The position numbers and the translations under genes are program-made. Below, one piece after another: positions 8,517 to 16,153 of a DNA stretch of 20,483 nucleotides; the stretch's first letter is position 1; the number at the start of each line of letters is the position of its first letter. The notes beneath the pieces were generated by a model. The model was given only the letters and a program-made list of their open reading frames with translations, did not search any database and was not told the origin of the DNA. This DNA is from Lachnospiraceae bacterium (lineage in GTDB: Bacteria > Bacillota > Clostridia > Lachnospirales > Lachnospiraceae): positions 1 through 20,483 of the forward strand of contig CAAGPW010000208.1 of assembly GCA_900771955.1 (NCBI GenBank). Reading direction: 5' to 3'.

Positions 8517-8549
8517 AACCGGAACAGTATTGTGATCTGTTCCGGTTTT
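8517..8549 (+). terminator. Terminator of the lacI-family gene
   Basis: AACCGGAACAG (8517-8527) pairs perfectly with CTGTTCCGGTT (8537-8547) around a 9-nt loop, followed by TT and then A-rich sequence. The T-run is short, so some read-through toward galT is possible. Confidence 0.72.
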
Positions 8550-8561
8550 ATGAAACAAAAT

Positions 8562-8577
8562 GGTTTATCGGTTGCGC
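8562..8577. promoter_or_regulatory. Candidate LacI-family operator, site 3, upstream of galT
   Basis: GGTTTATCGGTTGCGC contains the same ATCGGTTG core as sites 1 and 2, and a right half-site CGGTTGCGC that matches the site 2 right half (CGATTGCGC) at all but one base. It lies about 80 bp upstream of the galT -35 box, too far for simple blocking. A further CGGTTG half-site (8654-8659) overlaps the -35 itself. Both could act together or by looping to the GH42 operators. Confidence 0.45.
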
Positions 8578-8656
8578 ATGCAAGACGGAAAGAGCATAGG
8601 CATATGTAAAAATGTTGCATGATGTTAAAACTATGTTGCAGTATGGCGGGAAGCGG

Positions 8657-8684
8657 TTGAAAAGGAAAAATCCGCTGTTATAAT
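8657..8684 (+). promoter_or_regulatory. Sigma-A promoter of galT
   Basis: TTGAAA (8657-8662) and TATAAT (8679-8684) are separated by 16 bp. The predicted start near 8691 gives a leader of about 68 nt. The CGGTTG half-site at 8654-8659 overlaps the -35 box, which would allow repression. Confidence 0.72.
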
Positions 8685-8707
8685 TGGAATCAGACAGGAG
8701 AAGGCCC

Positions 8708-8733
8708 CGCCCGACTTGCATGGGAACCGGGCG
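8708..8733 (+). promoter_or_regulatory. Hairpin in the galT leader
   Basis: CGCCCG (8708-8713) pairs with CGGGCG (8728-8733). An alternative pairing of TGCATG (8717-8722) with CATGCA (8741-8746) reaches to the edge of the ribosome site GCAGGAGG. The two structures overlap and cannot form together. Any regulatory role is speculative. Confidence 0.3.
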
Positions 8734-8758
8734 TATCCATCATGCAGGAGGAAGAAAA

Positions 8759-10291
8759 ATGATTCAGGAAAGAATATTGGATTTGGTAGATTATGCACTT
8801 GTAACCGGACTGATCGAACCGCAGGATACGCGTTATACGATAAACCGGCTGCTGGAGCTGTTTTTGCTGGATGAGCTGGAGGATGAGGCTGTTGCAGCAC
8901 ATCAGACATCCATCAAAACTCAAAAAGATGCTGAGGATGCACTGGAAGCAATCTTAAATGATATGACGGATTATGCTTATGAGAATGGCATTATATCAGA
9001 AAACAGTATTGTTTACCGGGATCTGTTTGATACAAAGATCATGGGACTTTTCGTTGCAAGACCGAGCGAAGTGGTTGGAAAATTTAAAGAGCTTTATAAG
9101 GAAGATCCAAAAAAAGCGACCGATTATTTTTACAAGTTAAGCTGTGATACCAATTATATCCGCAGATACCGGATCAAGAAGGATTTAAAATGGACTGCGG
9201 ATACCGAGTTTGGAACACTGGATATCACGATCAATCTTTCAAAGCCTGAGAAGGACCCGAAGGCGATCGCAGCGGCAAAGCTGGCAAAGCAGAGTGGTTA
9301 TCCGAAATGTCTGCTGTGCAAGGAAAATGAAGGCTATGCGGGAAGGGTGAATCATCCGGCACGTCAGAACCACCGCATTATTCCGGTGACGATCAATAGC
9401 AGTGACTGGTTTTTCCAGTATTCGCCATACGTATACTACAATGAGCACTGTATCGTGTTCAATTCGAAACATACACCGATGAAGATCGAGCGCGCAACAT
9501 TTGGGAAGCTTCTTGATTTTGTGACACATTTTCCGCATTATTTTGTGGGCTCCAATGCAGACCTTCCGATTGTCGGCGGTTCCATTTTAAGCCATGACCA
9601 TTTCCAGGGAGGCTGTTATGAATTTGCGATGGCAAAGGCACCGGTGGAAAAGGAACTGACCTTTAAAGGCTATGAAGACGTAAAGGCCGGTATCGTAAAA
9701 TGGCCGATGTCCGTGATCCGTATTTCCGCAAAGGATAGAGAACGCCTGATCGATCTTGCAGACAGGATTTTGCTTGCATGGCGCGGTTATACGGATGAGT
9801 CAGCATTTGTCTTTGCAGAGACAGACGGAGAACCGCATAACACGATCACACCGATCGCACGCAGACGCGGTGAGGATGTTGAACTGGATCTGGTGCTGCG
9901 CAACAACATCACGACCGAGGAACATCCACTTGGCGTATATCATCCGCATGCAAAGCTGCATCACATCAAAAAGGAGAACATTGGTCTGATCGAGGTTATG
10001 GGTCTTGCCGTGCTTCCGGCGCGTCTGAAGGATGAAATGGCAGCGCTTGAGACCGCGATCCTTGAGAAAAAAGATCTCCGCGCGGATGAGACACTTGCAA
10101 AGCATGCAGACTGGGTGGACGAATTTCTGCCGAAATATGATGTGGTAAATCGCGACAACATTACAGACATCGTCCGGACCGAGATCGGTCTGGTGTTCAA
10201 TGAAGTGTTAAAGGATGCAGGTGTTTACAAATGTACCAAAGAGGGCAGAGAAGCGTTCTGCCGCTTTGCGGATACTGTAAATCTGAAATAG
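8759..10291 (+). CDS. galT: UDP-glucose--hexose-1-phosphate uridylyltransferase, Firmicute (class II) type
   Basis: This 510-residue enzyme exchanges UMP between UDP-glucose and galactose-1-phosphate in the Leloir pathway. It is the long form found in Firmicutes, not the roughly 350-residue E. coli form. Diagnostic segments are TINSSDWFFQYSPYVYYNEH (211-230), GGSILSHDHFQGG (about 273-285) and YHPHAKLHHIKKENIGLIEV (394-413), rich in conserved His. The ATG at 8759 is chosen for the GGAGGAA upstream; the frame runs open back to the -10 box, but that part cannot be transcribed. GalT would use the galactose freed by LacZ and the GH42 enzyme. Neither galK nor galE is in the window, so they must lie elsewhere. 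Confidence 0.95.
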   Translation: MIQERILDLVDYALVTGLIEPQDTRYTINRLLELFLLDELEDEAVAAHQTSIKTQKDAEDALEAILNDMTDYAYENGIISENSIVYRDLFDTKIMGLFVARPSEVVGKFKELYKEDPKKATDYFYKLSCDTNYIRRYRIKKDLKWTADTEFGTLDITINLSKPEKDPKAIAAAKLAKQSGYPKCLLCKENEGYAGRVNHPARQNHRIIPVTINSSDWFFQYSPYVYYNEHCIVFNSKHTPMKIERATFGKLLDFVTHFPHYFVGSNADLPIVGGSILSHDHFQGGCYEFAMAKAPVEKELTFKGYEDVKAGIVKWPMSVIRISAKDRERLIDLADRILLAWRGYTDESAFVFAETDGEPHNTITPIARRRGEDVELDLVLRNNITTEEHPLGVYHPHAKLHHIKKENIGLIEVMGLAVLPARLKDEMAALETAILEKKDLRADETLAKHADWVDEFLPKYDVVNRDNITDIVRTEIGLVFNEVLKDAGVYKCTKEGREAFCRFADTVNLK

Positions 10292-10329
10292 AAATAAATC
10301 AAAAATTTGAAATAATAATTCAGACAGAA

Positions 10330-10370
10330 ACGGGATTGCCGTATTGGAGTGGCGGTGATCCTGTTTTTTT
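10330..10370 (+). terminator. Terminator of galT
   Basis: ACGGGAT and CCG on the left arm pair with CGG and ATCCTGT on the right arm, with a two-base internal mismatch, then seven T residues (10364-10370). It starts 38 nt after the galT stop. Confidence 0.8.
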
Positions 10371-10397
10371 GACTTTTCCACGTAAATATAGTAAAGT
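10369..10397 (+). promoter_or_regulatory. Possible promoter of the aminotransferase genes
   Basis: TTGACT (10369-10374), starting in the end of the galT terminator T-run, is followed at 17 bp by TAAAGT (10392-10397), 4 of 6 matches to a -10 box. TATAGT (10387-10392) is a better -10, but its spacing is only 12 bp. Confidence 0.4.
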
Positions 10398-10433
10398 AAA
10401 AAATGTAAATTTATTCAGAAAGAAGGAAAGAAA

Positions 10434-11630
10434 ATGGTATCAGAAAAGATCAGAAAAGCACTGGAAGGAAGCTCTGTGATCCGTGCCATGTTTACAGAAG
10501 GAAAGGAAATGGCAAAAAAATACGGCGCAGAGAACGTATATGATTTCAGTCTCGGAAATCCGGCGACTCCGGCTCCGGAGGCAGTAAAAGAAGCGATGAA
10601 ACGGATTCTGGATGAAAAAGATCCGATGTTTGTACACGGCTATATGGACAACTCCGGTTATGAGGAGGTACGCCAGGCGGTAGCGGATAACCTGAATCAT
10701 CGATTTGATACCCATTTTAATTTCCATAATATCATCATGACAGTCGGTGCGGCCGGCGGTCTCAATATCATATTTAAGACGATCCTGGATCCGGGAGATG
10801 AGGTGTTGGTGTTTGCACCTTACTTCGGGGAATACAATAACTACGCGGCAAATTTTGACGCAAGGACCGTGCAGGTGCATCCGGCCCCGGAGACGTTTCA
10901 GCCGGATCTTGACGATTTCGCCGCAAAATTCACCGAAAAGACCAAGGCAGTTATCATCAATACGCCGAACAATCCGACCGGTGTGGTATACAGCGATGCA
11001 ACCTTAAAAAAAATTGCGGAGATTTTAGAGAAAAAGCAAAACGAGTATCAGAAGGAGATCTATCTGATTTCGGATGAACCGTACCGTGAACTGGTCTATG
11101 ACGGTGAAAAGCAGAATTTCCTGACAAAATATTATGACAACACACTGGTTGGATATTCGTTCAGCAAGTCTCTGTCTCTGCCGGGCGAGCGTATCGGTTA
11201 CGTGGTGGTGCCGGATGAGGTGGCAGATGCTGATACGGTGATCGCAGGGATTAATGTCTCAAACCGGACGCTTGGTTTTGTCAATGCGCCGTCCCTGATG
11301 CAGCTTGCAGTGGCAGAATGTCTGGAGGAAAAGACCGATGTGGCCTATTATGATAAGAACCGTTCCAGACTCTATGAGGCGCTGACGAAATACGGATATT
11401 CCTGCATCAGGCCGCAGGGAGCGTTTTATATGTGGGTGAAATCTCCGGATGAGGACGAAGACCGTTTTGTGGCGAATGCGAAGAAATATCATCTGATCCT
11501 GGTAAAGGGAGGCGCTTTCTGCTGGCCGGGTTATGTGCGGATCGCCTATTGTGTTTCCCATGATACGATCGAGCGCTCGCTCCCTGCATTTGAGAAGCTG
11601 GCAGAGGAATATCATCTTGGCGGTAAATAA
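10434..11630 (+). CDS. Pyridoxal-phosphate aminotransferase, aspartate aminotransferase-like (class I/II)
   Basis: This 398-residue fold-type I aminotransferase has all expected active-site motifs. NTPNNPTG is at 176-183, with N180 expected to contact the cofactor. ISDEPYREL holds D214 and Y217. SFSKSLSLPGERIGY holds K245, the Schiff-base lysine, and R253 for the phosphate. R369 in YVRIAYC would bind the substrate carboxylate. The ATG at 10434 follows AGAAGGAAAG. It opens a probable operon with a HisC-like gene 71 bp downstream and a small membrane protein. The amino acid substrate is not identifiable from motifs; this subgroup is usually annotated simply as an aminotransferase, so aspartate activity is only a guess. 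Confidence 0.9.
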   Translation: MVSEKIRKALEGSSVIRAMFTEGKEMAKKYGAENVYDFSLGNPATPAPEAVKEAMKRILDEKDPMFVHGYMDNSGYEEVRQAVADNLNHRFDTHFNFHNIIMTVGAAGGLNIIFKTILDPGDEVLVFAPYFGEYNNYAANFDARTVQVHPAPETFQPDLDDFAAKFTEKTKAVIINTPNNPTGVVYSDATLKKIAEILEKKQNEYQKEIYLISDEPYRELVYDGEKQNFLTKYYDNTLVGYSFSKSLSLPGERIGYVVVPDEVADADTVIAGINVSNRTLGFVNAPSLMQLAVAECLEEKTDVAYYDKNRSRLYEALTKYGYSCIRPQGAFYMWVKSPDEDEDRFVANAKKYHLILVKGGAFCWPGYVRIAYCVSHDTIERSLPAFEKLAEEYHLGGK

Positions 11631-11701
11631 GGAACGGAAAAAATCCGGCAGATAATAATTAAAACTGATAAAGTAAAAAAGAAAAATTGAGGAGAAAAAT
11701 C

Positions 11702-12763
11702 ATGAAAAGCTGGGAAGATAATGTGCGAAAGGTGGTTCCCTATACACCGGGGGAACAGCCGAAAATAGACAACCTGATCAAATTAAACACCAATGAGAAC
11801 CCTTATCCGCCGGCACCGGGAGTCGTGGAGGCATGGAAGCAGTTTGATATTGGGCGGTTAAAACTCTATCCCGATCCGACGGTGAAGGAACTGGTGGATG
11901 CACTGGCAGAATATTACGGTTTAAAGAGCAGTCAGGTGTTTGTGGGCGTTGGTTCGGATGATGTACTGGCAATGCTGTTCCTGACCTTTTTCAACAGCAA
12001 AAAGCCAATTCTGTTTCCGGATATTACCTATTCGTTTTATGATGTGTGGGCAGATATGCTGCGGATTCCATATGAGGTGCAGCCGCTTGATGAAAACCTG
12101 CATATCCGCAGGGAAGATTACTACAAAGAAAACGGTGGGGTCGTATTCCCGAATCCGAATGCGCCGACCGGTGTATTGCAGTCTTTAGAGGATATTGAAG
12201 ATATTATAAAGCACAATCAGGATGTCATTGTGATCGTGGATGAGGCATATATTGATTTCGGAGGCAGATCTGCATTGCCATTTATCGAAAAATATGATAA
12301 TGTGGTCATTGTGCAGACTTTTTCAAAATCGCGTTCCATGGCCGGGGCACGTATCGGTTATGCGATGGCAAATGAAAAGCTGATCCGTTATCTGAATGAT
12401 GTGAAATATTCGTTCAATTCCTACACGATGAACGCACCGGCAATCGCACTCGGCGTTCCGGCGGTGAAGGATCGGGAATATTTTGATAAGACGGTGTATC
12501 GCGTAATCGCGACCAGAGAGCGGGTCAAGGTGGAGTTAAAGGCACTCGGTTTTGTGTTTGAGGATTCCATGAGCAATTTTTTGTTTGTAACGCATCCCCG
12601 CGTATCTATGGTACAGTTGTTTGCGGATCTCAGAAAAGAAGGTATTATCGTTCGCCACTTTGATAAACCGGAGCGTATCCGTGAATACTTGCGTATCACG
12701 ATCGGAACAGACAAAGAGATGGATACATTATTGTCTTTCCTGCGCGAATATTTGAAAAAATAG
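11702..12763 (+). CDS. hisC: Histidinol-phosphate aminotransferase-like PLP enzyme (HisC family)
   Basis: This 353-residue protein has the HisC architecture and length. The N-terminal phrase IKLNTNENPYPPAPGV (26-41), LYPDPT at 55-60 and VGVGSDDVL are hallmarks. The cofactor site shows FPNPNAPTG (149-157), VDEAYIDF (179-186), K209 in TFSKSRSMAGARIGY as Schiff-base lysine and R217. R331 in YLRITIG would bind the carboxylate. The ATG at 11702 is preferred over an in-frame TTG at 11687, because TTGAGGAG is its ribosome site. HisC makes L-histidinol phosphate from imidazole acetol phosphate; some members also act on aromatic amino acids. No other his gene is nearby, so a role outside histidine synthesis is possible. 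Confidence 0.88.
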   Translation: MKSWEDNVRKVVPYTPGEQPKIDNLIKLNTNENPYPPAPGVVEAWKQFDIGRLKLYPDPTVKELVDALAEYYGLKSSQVFVGVGSDDVLAMLFLTFFNSKKPILFPDITYSFYDVWADMLRIPYEVQPLDENLHIRREDYYKENGGVVFPNPNAPTGVLQSLEDIEDIIKHNQDVIVIVDEAYIDFGGRSALPFIEKYDNVVIVQTFSKSRSMAGARIGYAMANEKLIRYLNDVKYSFNSYTMNAPAIALGVPAVKDREYFDKTVYRVIATRERVKVELKALGFVFEDSMSNFLFVTHPRVSMVQLFADLRKEGIIVRHFDKPERIREYLRITIGTDKEMDTLLSFLREYLKK

Positions 12764-12802
12764 CTGCAAATCAAACAGAATGAAAAACAGAAAGGGATTA
12801 CA

Positions 12803-13267
12803 ATGTTAAAAAAATATCTCACCATATTTTTTATTTCCATGGTACCGCTCATTGAATTAAGAGGAGCGATTCCGGTTTCACAGGGCTTTCATCTGCCGTT
12901 GCTGCAGTCTTATATTATCTGTATCCTCGGAAATATGCTTCCGGTGCCGATCATTTATCTGTTCGCCAGAAAAGTGCTTGAGTGGGGCAAGGATAAGCCG
13001 CTGATCGGAAAGTTCTTTACCTTTTGTCTGGAAAAAGGAGAGAAGGGTGGAAAGAAATTACAGGAGAAGGCAGGACGCGGACTTTTTATAGCGCTGCTTT
13101 TATTTGTGGGGATTCCGCTTCCGGGAACGGGTGCATGGACGGGAACATTAGCCGCCAGCATCCTGGATATGGATTTTAAATCCAGTGTTCTGGCGGTCAT
13201 GCTCGGTGTATTACTTGCCGGAATCATCATGGGAGCAGTCAGTGTCGGTATCTTTAGCTTTGTGTAA
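12803..13267 (+). CDS. Small integral membrane protein, Sm_multidrug_ex family (COG2426-like)
   Basis: This is a 154-residue membrane protein with hydrophobic segments at about 5-20, 33-55, 93-112 and 130-153. The N-terminal motif PLIELRGAIP (15-24) and the central motif GIPLPGTGAWTG (103-114) are characteristic of the family annotated as small multi-drug export protein. That function is weakly supported in the literature. The charged-Arg and Pro-Gly-Gly pattern also resembles the re-entrant loops of DedA-like lipid carriers, which is my inference only. The ATG at 12803 has AAAGGGA upstream and starts 39 bp after hisC, so the two are probably co-transcribed. Its last 18 sense codons plus stop overlap the end of convergent lgt. 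Confidence 0.82.
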   Translation: MLKKYLTIFFISMVPLIELRGAIPVSQGFHLPLLQSYIICILGNMLPVPIIYLFARKVLEWGKDKPLIGKFFTFCLEKGEKGGKKLQEKAGRGLFIALLLFVGIPLPGTGAWTGTLAASILDMDFKSSVLAVMLGVLLAGIIMGAVSVGIFSFV

Positions 13268-14008
13268 AGAAAGAATACCATACATTACAACTCCTGCGAT
13301 CGCAACAAAGATCGAAATAAACTGTGAGGTAGACAGAACGCCGACACTTCCGCGCAGCAGATCGCCGCGGAAAAATTCGATGCAAAATCTGCCGATACTG
13401 TAAAAGATAAGATATAAGGCGCCGATTCGTCCCGGCGTCTTATTTTTTCGCGCAAGCAGGCAGAGTACCGCGAAATTTAAAAAATTTAAACCGCTTGAGA
13501 CGAGCTGCGATGGAAACAGTGCGACATCATTCGGGGCGTAGGCAGAGGTGTGAAATGTGACAGAAAAAGCACTGCCGGTCTCCACGCCGTAGCAGCAGCC
13601 GGCAAGAAAACAGCCGATGCGCCCAAAACCCTGCGCAAGTGCGACCGATGGCAGGATAAGATCCATATAAGTGAGAAACGGGATCTTTTTGATCTTACAG
13701 AAGATTGCAACCGAGAAAATACCGGCGATGATGCCGCCGTACACGACGAAACCGTCTGCAAGATCTGTGACAAGCAGGTGAGGATCCTTCAGGATCTCAT
13801 CTAAGACTGTGATGTAGTAGAGCAGCTTTGCTCCGGCAAAACCACAGATCACAGCACAGATCATGATGGAAAAGACCGGTTCACTGTCGAGTCCTTTTTT
13901 CTTTGCGCGGTATTCTGCAACGAGGTACGCGGCAAGGATACCGATGGCGATCATAAGACCATAGCCGTAGATCGTGACACTTCCGATTTTAAACAATTCA
14001 TTATGCAT
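13211..14008 (-). CDS. lgt: Prolipoprotein diacylglyceryl transferase
   Basis: This is a 265-residue multipass membrane enzyme. It transfers diacylglycerol from phosphatidylglycerol to the lipobox cysteine of prolipoproteins, the first step of lipoprotein maturation. The Lgt signature is GFGRIGCFLAGCCYG (127-141), with R130 matching the essential Arg of E. coli Lgt. FFRGD (212-216) supplies the second conserved Arg. The position of E. coli His103 is Tyr in FVVYGG (87-92), which I believe is common in Clostridia. At least six hydrophobic stretches are visible. The ATG at 14008 has AAGAGG upstream. It likely processes the window's own binding-protein lipoproteins. The gene ends 57 bp inside the convergent membrane-protein gene. 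Confidence 0.95.
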   Translation of the reverse strand: MHNELFKIGSVTIYGYGLMIAIGILAAYLVAEYRAKKKGLDSEPVFSIMICAVICGFAGAKLLYYITVLDEILKDPHLLVTDLADGFVVYGGIIAGIFSVAIFCKIKKIPFLTYMDLILPSVALAQGFGRIGCFLAGCCYGVETGSAFSVTFHTSAYAPNDVALFPSQLVSSGLNFLNFAVLCLLARKNKTPGRIGALYLIFYSIGRFCIEFFRGDLLRGSVGVLSTSQFISIFVAIAGVVMYGILSLHKAKDTDTDCSHDDSGK

Positions 14009-14058
14009 ATGAAATACCTCTTGTTTTCTGATATAGTTGTTTCAAATGAACAAATAAA

Positions 14059-14067
14059 AGTATACCA
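14059..14067 (-). promoter_or_regulatory. Possible extended -10 promoter of lgt
   Basis: The minus strand reads TGGTATACT, a TGn extension joined to a TATACT -10 box. The -35 region is weak, as expected for extended -10 promoters. The start would be about 45 nt before the lgt ATG. Confidence 0.4.
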
Positions 14068-14115
14068 TAAGAGGTGCGGGAAGAAAAGCACATAGTTTTT
14101 TCCGGAGTGAAGTGC

Positions 14116-14121
14116 TACAAT
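14116..14121 (+). promoter_or_regulatory. Possible -10 box for the COG3044-type ATPase gene
   Basis: TACAAT lies 28 nt before the ATG. No good -35 box is visible; the best, at 17 bp, is TAGTTT. The call rests on the -10 and its position alone. Confidence 0.35.
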
Positions 14122-14149
14122 AGATAAAAAACAGGAACAGGAGACAAAT

Positions 14150-15808
14150 ATGAAAACAGGTGAAGAATTAAAAAATCTGCTGCATCAGATTGATCATAAA
14201 AGCTATAAGGCGTATAAGGAGGTAAAGGGAACGTACCGCATGCAGGGGTATGTGCTCATTGTAGATCATGTGCAGGGAGATCCGTTTGCAACGCCGTCCC
14301 GTGTGCGGCTTATGATCAGCAATAAAAATAATTTTCCAGGGGAAGTATTTGATACAAAATGGCGTAAGACCGCTGCAGAGGATGATATTCTGCGCAATCT
14401 GCATGGCTTTTTAAGAAAGAACCGCGGCGGAAAGAGCGGCTCTGGAAAGAGTGGACTGGTGCTTGCCTGCAGAGTCGGACAGGAGGTTATGGAGCGTACG
14501 GCGGTGGAGCTTTCGGAAGAACAGATCGAGGTAAGGCTTGAAGTCGGATTTCCGGCTTTTGGAAGGACGATCGCGGCAGGAGAACTGGAAAAGATCTTTT
14601 TTGGGATGTTTCCTGCAATGGCAAAAGAGGTGTTCTGTTATGCGAACATTAATAAAAATAAATTAAAGCGTGCGGTGGAGCTTGCGGATAACCAGCAGAA
14701 GATCCGGGAAACGCTTGTGGAGAAAAAGCTTGCGGCATTTGTGGCAGATGGAGCGATCCTGCCGCGTGAGAGCGGTGTGTCGGATCTGCCATTAAAAAAG
14801 GCAGTGCCGTTTACTTCGCCGGATGATCTTGCAGTCACACTGACATTGCCACATGCGGGAGCCGTGCGCGGCATGGGCATAAAAGAGGGTGTTACGCTGA
14901 TCGCAGGCGGTGGCTATCATGGAAAGTCAACACTGCTAAAGGCGATCCAGAACGGTGTCTACGATCATATTTCAGGAGATGGCAGGGAGTATGTCATTAC
15001 GGATGCCTCTGCAGTGAAGCTGCGTGCGGAGGAGGGCCGATGCATCCATGACGAGGACATTTCAATGTTTATTAACAACCTTCCAAACAAAGCCGATACG
15101 AGACATTTTGTCACGGAAAATGCAAGCGGCAGCACTTCACAGGCGGCACAGACCGTTGAGGCGATCGAGAGCGGAGCGCGGGTGCTTTTAATTGATGAGG
15201 ATACTTCGGCAACGAATTTTATGGTGCGTGACCATAAGATGGCGATGCTCGTGGCAGCAGAAAAAGAGCCGATCACACCGTATCTTAGCTGTGTGCGCAG
15301 TCTGTATGAGGATCACGGTATTTCAACCATTCTGGTAGTCGGGAGCTCCGGTGCATACCTTTCTGCGGCGGACTGCGTGATCCAGATGGATGAGTATGAA
15401 GCAAAAAATGTGACTGCCCGTGCAAAAGAAATCGCAGATCCCTACGAGGGGATTCAGGTGGAGAAAAAAGAGTGTCTTCATCATACAATTGCCAAAAAGC
15501 AGATAGACAAGGTGCGTGCCTTTGGAAAAGAAAGTCTTTCTTTTGACAGGGAAGAAGTGATTTTAAGAGATTTGGAGCAGTTAAATGATGAGGGACAGGC
15601 GGCTGCGATCGCGTATCTGGTGCAATATGTGCTCACGAATTATGCAGATGGCAGAAAAAATGCCTGGGAACTGACAGAGCTTTTATATCAGCAGATAGAG
15701 AAAAAAGGATTTGCCTCGGTGATCCCGGTTTATTACGGGGCAGGTGCGCCTGTAATGCCAAGAAAGCAGGAGGTGCTTGCTGCACTTCTCCGGTATCGGG
15801 GAATATAG
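14150..15808 (+). CDS. Predicted ABC-class ATPase (COG3044, PF09818-type)
   Basis: This is a 552-residue soluble protein with a single ABC-like nucleotide domain in the second half. Walker A is GGGYHGKST (253-261). A variant ABC signature ASGSTSQA is at 325-332, and Walker B is VLLIDED (345-351). It has no membrane segments, so it is not a transporter by itself. Residues 1-220 fit the ABC_N domain of this family and contain a second P-loop-like stretch, GKSGSGKSG (94-102). The C-terminal 150 residues fit the small extra domain of the family. A trypanosome relative, MRB1590, binds RNA in mitochondrial editing complexes; the bacterial role is unknown. The ATG at 14150 follows CAGGAG. It appears to be monocistronic, with a new promoter right after its stop. 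Confidence 0.9.
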   Translation: MKTGEELKNLLHQIDHKSYKAYKEVKGTYRMQGYVLIVDHVQGDPFATPSRVRLMISNKNNFPGEVFDTKWRKTAAEDDILRNLHGFLRKNRGGKSGSGKSGLVLACRVGQEVMERTAVELSEEQIEVRLEVGFPAFGRTIAAGELEKIFFGMFPAMAKEVFCYANINKNKLKRAVELADNQQKIRETLVEKKLAAFVADGAILPRESGVSDLPLKKAVPFTSPDDLAVTLTLPHAGAVRGMGIKEGVTLIAGGGYHGKSTLLKAIQNGVYDHISGDGREYVITDASAVKLRAEEGRCIHDEDISMFINNLPNKADTRHFVTENASGSTSQAAQTVEAIESGARVLLIDEDTSATNFMVRDHKMAMLVAAEKEPITPYLSCVRSLYEDHGISTILVVGSSGAYLSAADCVIQMDEYEAKNVTARAKEIADPYEGIQVEKKECLHHTIAKKQIDKVRAFGKESLSFDREEVILRDLEQLNDEGQAAAIAYLVQYVLTNYADGRKNAWELTELLYQQIEKKGFASVIPVYYGAGAPVMPRKQEVLAALLRYRGI

Positions 15809-15816
15809 GCGGCTTC

Positions 15817-15845
15817 TTGACACAGTAAAATGCGTATGTTAGAAT
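15817..15845 (+). promoter_or_regulatory. Strong sigma-A promoter of the ABC-F leader
   Basis: A perfect TTGACA (15817-15822) and TAGAAT (15840-15845) are 17 bp apart. The start is expected near 15852. The promoter begins 8 bp after the stop of the upstream ATPase gene. Confidence 0.82.
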
Positions 15846-15862
15846 AACAGATAGCAGGAAAG

Positions 15863-15991
15863 AGAGAGGTGAAAAGATGAGAAGATAATTTACTTTTGAT
15901 CACATGAAGTTTTTTGTGGTATGGATAAGATATCCATACTGTTTATCATGTTGCCAAAAGTGGATTATGTTCTCATAGCCTCTCTTTTTTT
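15863..15991 (+). terminator. Composite 123-nt hairpin with U-run (attenuator 1)
   Basis: Nested pairings, outside to inside: AGAGAGG (15863-15869) with CCTCTCT (15979-15985); ATGAGAA (15877-15883) with TTCTCAT (15970-15976); ATAAT (15885-15889) with ATTAT (15964-15968); ACTTTTG (15892-15898) with CAAAAGT (15955-15961); ACATGA (15902-15907) with TCATGT (15946-15951); GTATGGATA (15919-15927) with TATCCATAC (15931-15939). That is 41 pairs. T residues run from 15985 to 15991. The outer stem occludes the ribosome site and start codon of the three-codon ORF. Confidence 0.75.
15877..15888 (+). CDS. Three-codon leader ORF (Met-Arg-Arg)
   Basis: ATG AGA AGA TAA is preceded at good spacing by the ribosome site GAGAGGTG (15864-15870 and on). 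It is too short for ordinary gene finding. The start and ribosome site lie in the left arm of attenuator 1, so a ribosome translating or stalled here would open the outer stem. Whether it is translated is untested. Confidence 0.5.
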   Translation: MRR

Positions 15992-16008
15992 GTAATGAAA
16001 TGAGGAAA

Positions 16009-16041
16009 ATGAACGTTATGCTTGCATGGGCGTCCATTTGA
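16009..16041 (+). CDS. Ten-codon leader ORF (MNVMLAWASI)
   Basis: This ORF starts at ATG 16009, a few bases after TGAGG, and ends with TGA at 16039-16041. It lies between the two terminators. Its last codons contain CCATTTG (16034-16040), which is fully complementary to CAAATGG (16168-16174) in the 3' arm of the second terminator, so translation could affect antitermination. Confidence 0.4.
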   Translation: MNVMLAWASI

Positions 16042-16153
16042 CGAATCCTGATCAGAGCGGAATACCAAAAGTATATTCTGTTTTTATACAAAAAATATGG
16101 AAGCGGTGGTCATTAAGTCATCCCCCGGATATAAGAGGTTATAGTATGTAATG

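Noticed and set aside
8684..8758. Longer N-terminus for GalT
   Set aside because: The extended frame begins in the promoter -10 box, upstream of the predicted transcript start. The conserved protein begins MIQERI.
15863..15985. The long inverted repeat as a MITE or insertion-sequence relic
   Set aside because: There are no flanking target duplications that I can see and no transposase. The U-run, the preceding promoter and the short ORF fit an attenuator better.
15900..16091. Minus-strand ORF of 63 codons in the ABC-F leader
   Set aside because: It has no ribosome site, promoter or recognisable motif. It is an accident of an AT-rich structured region.
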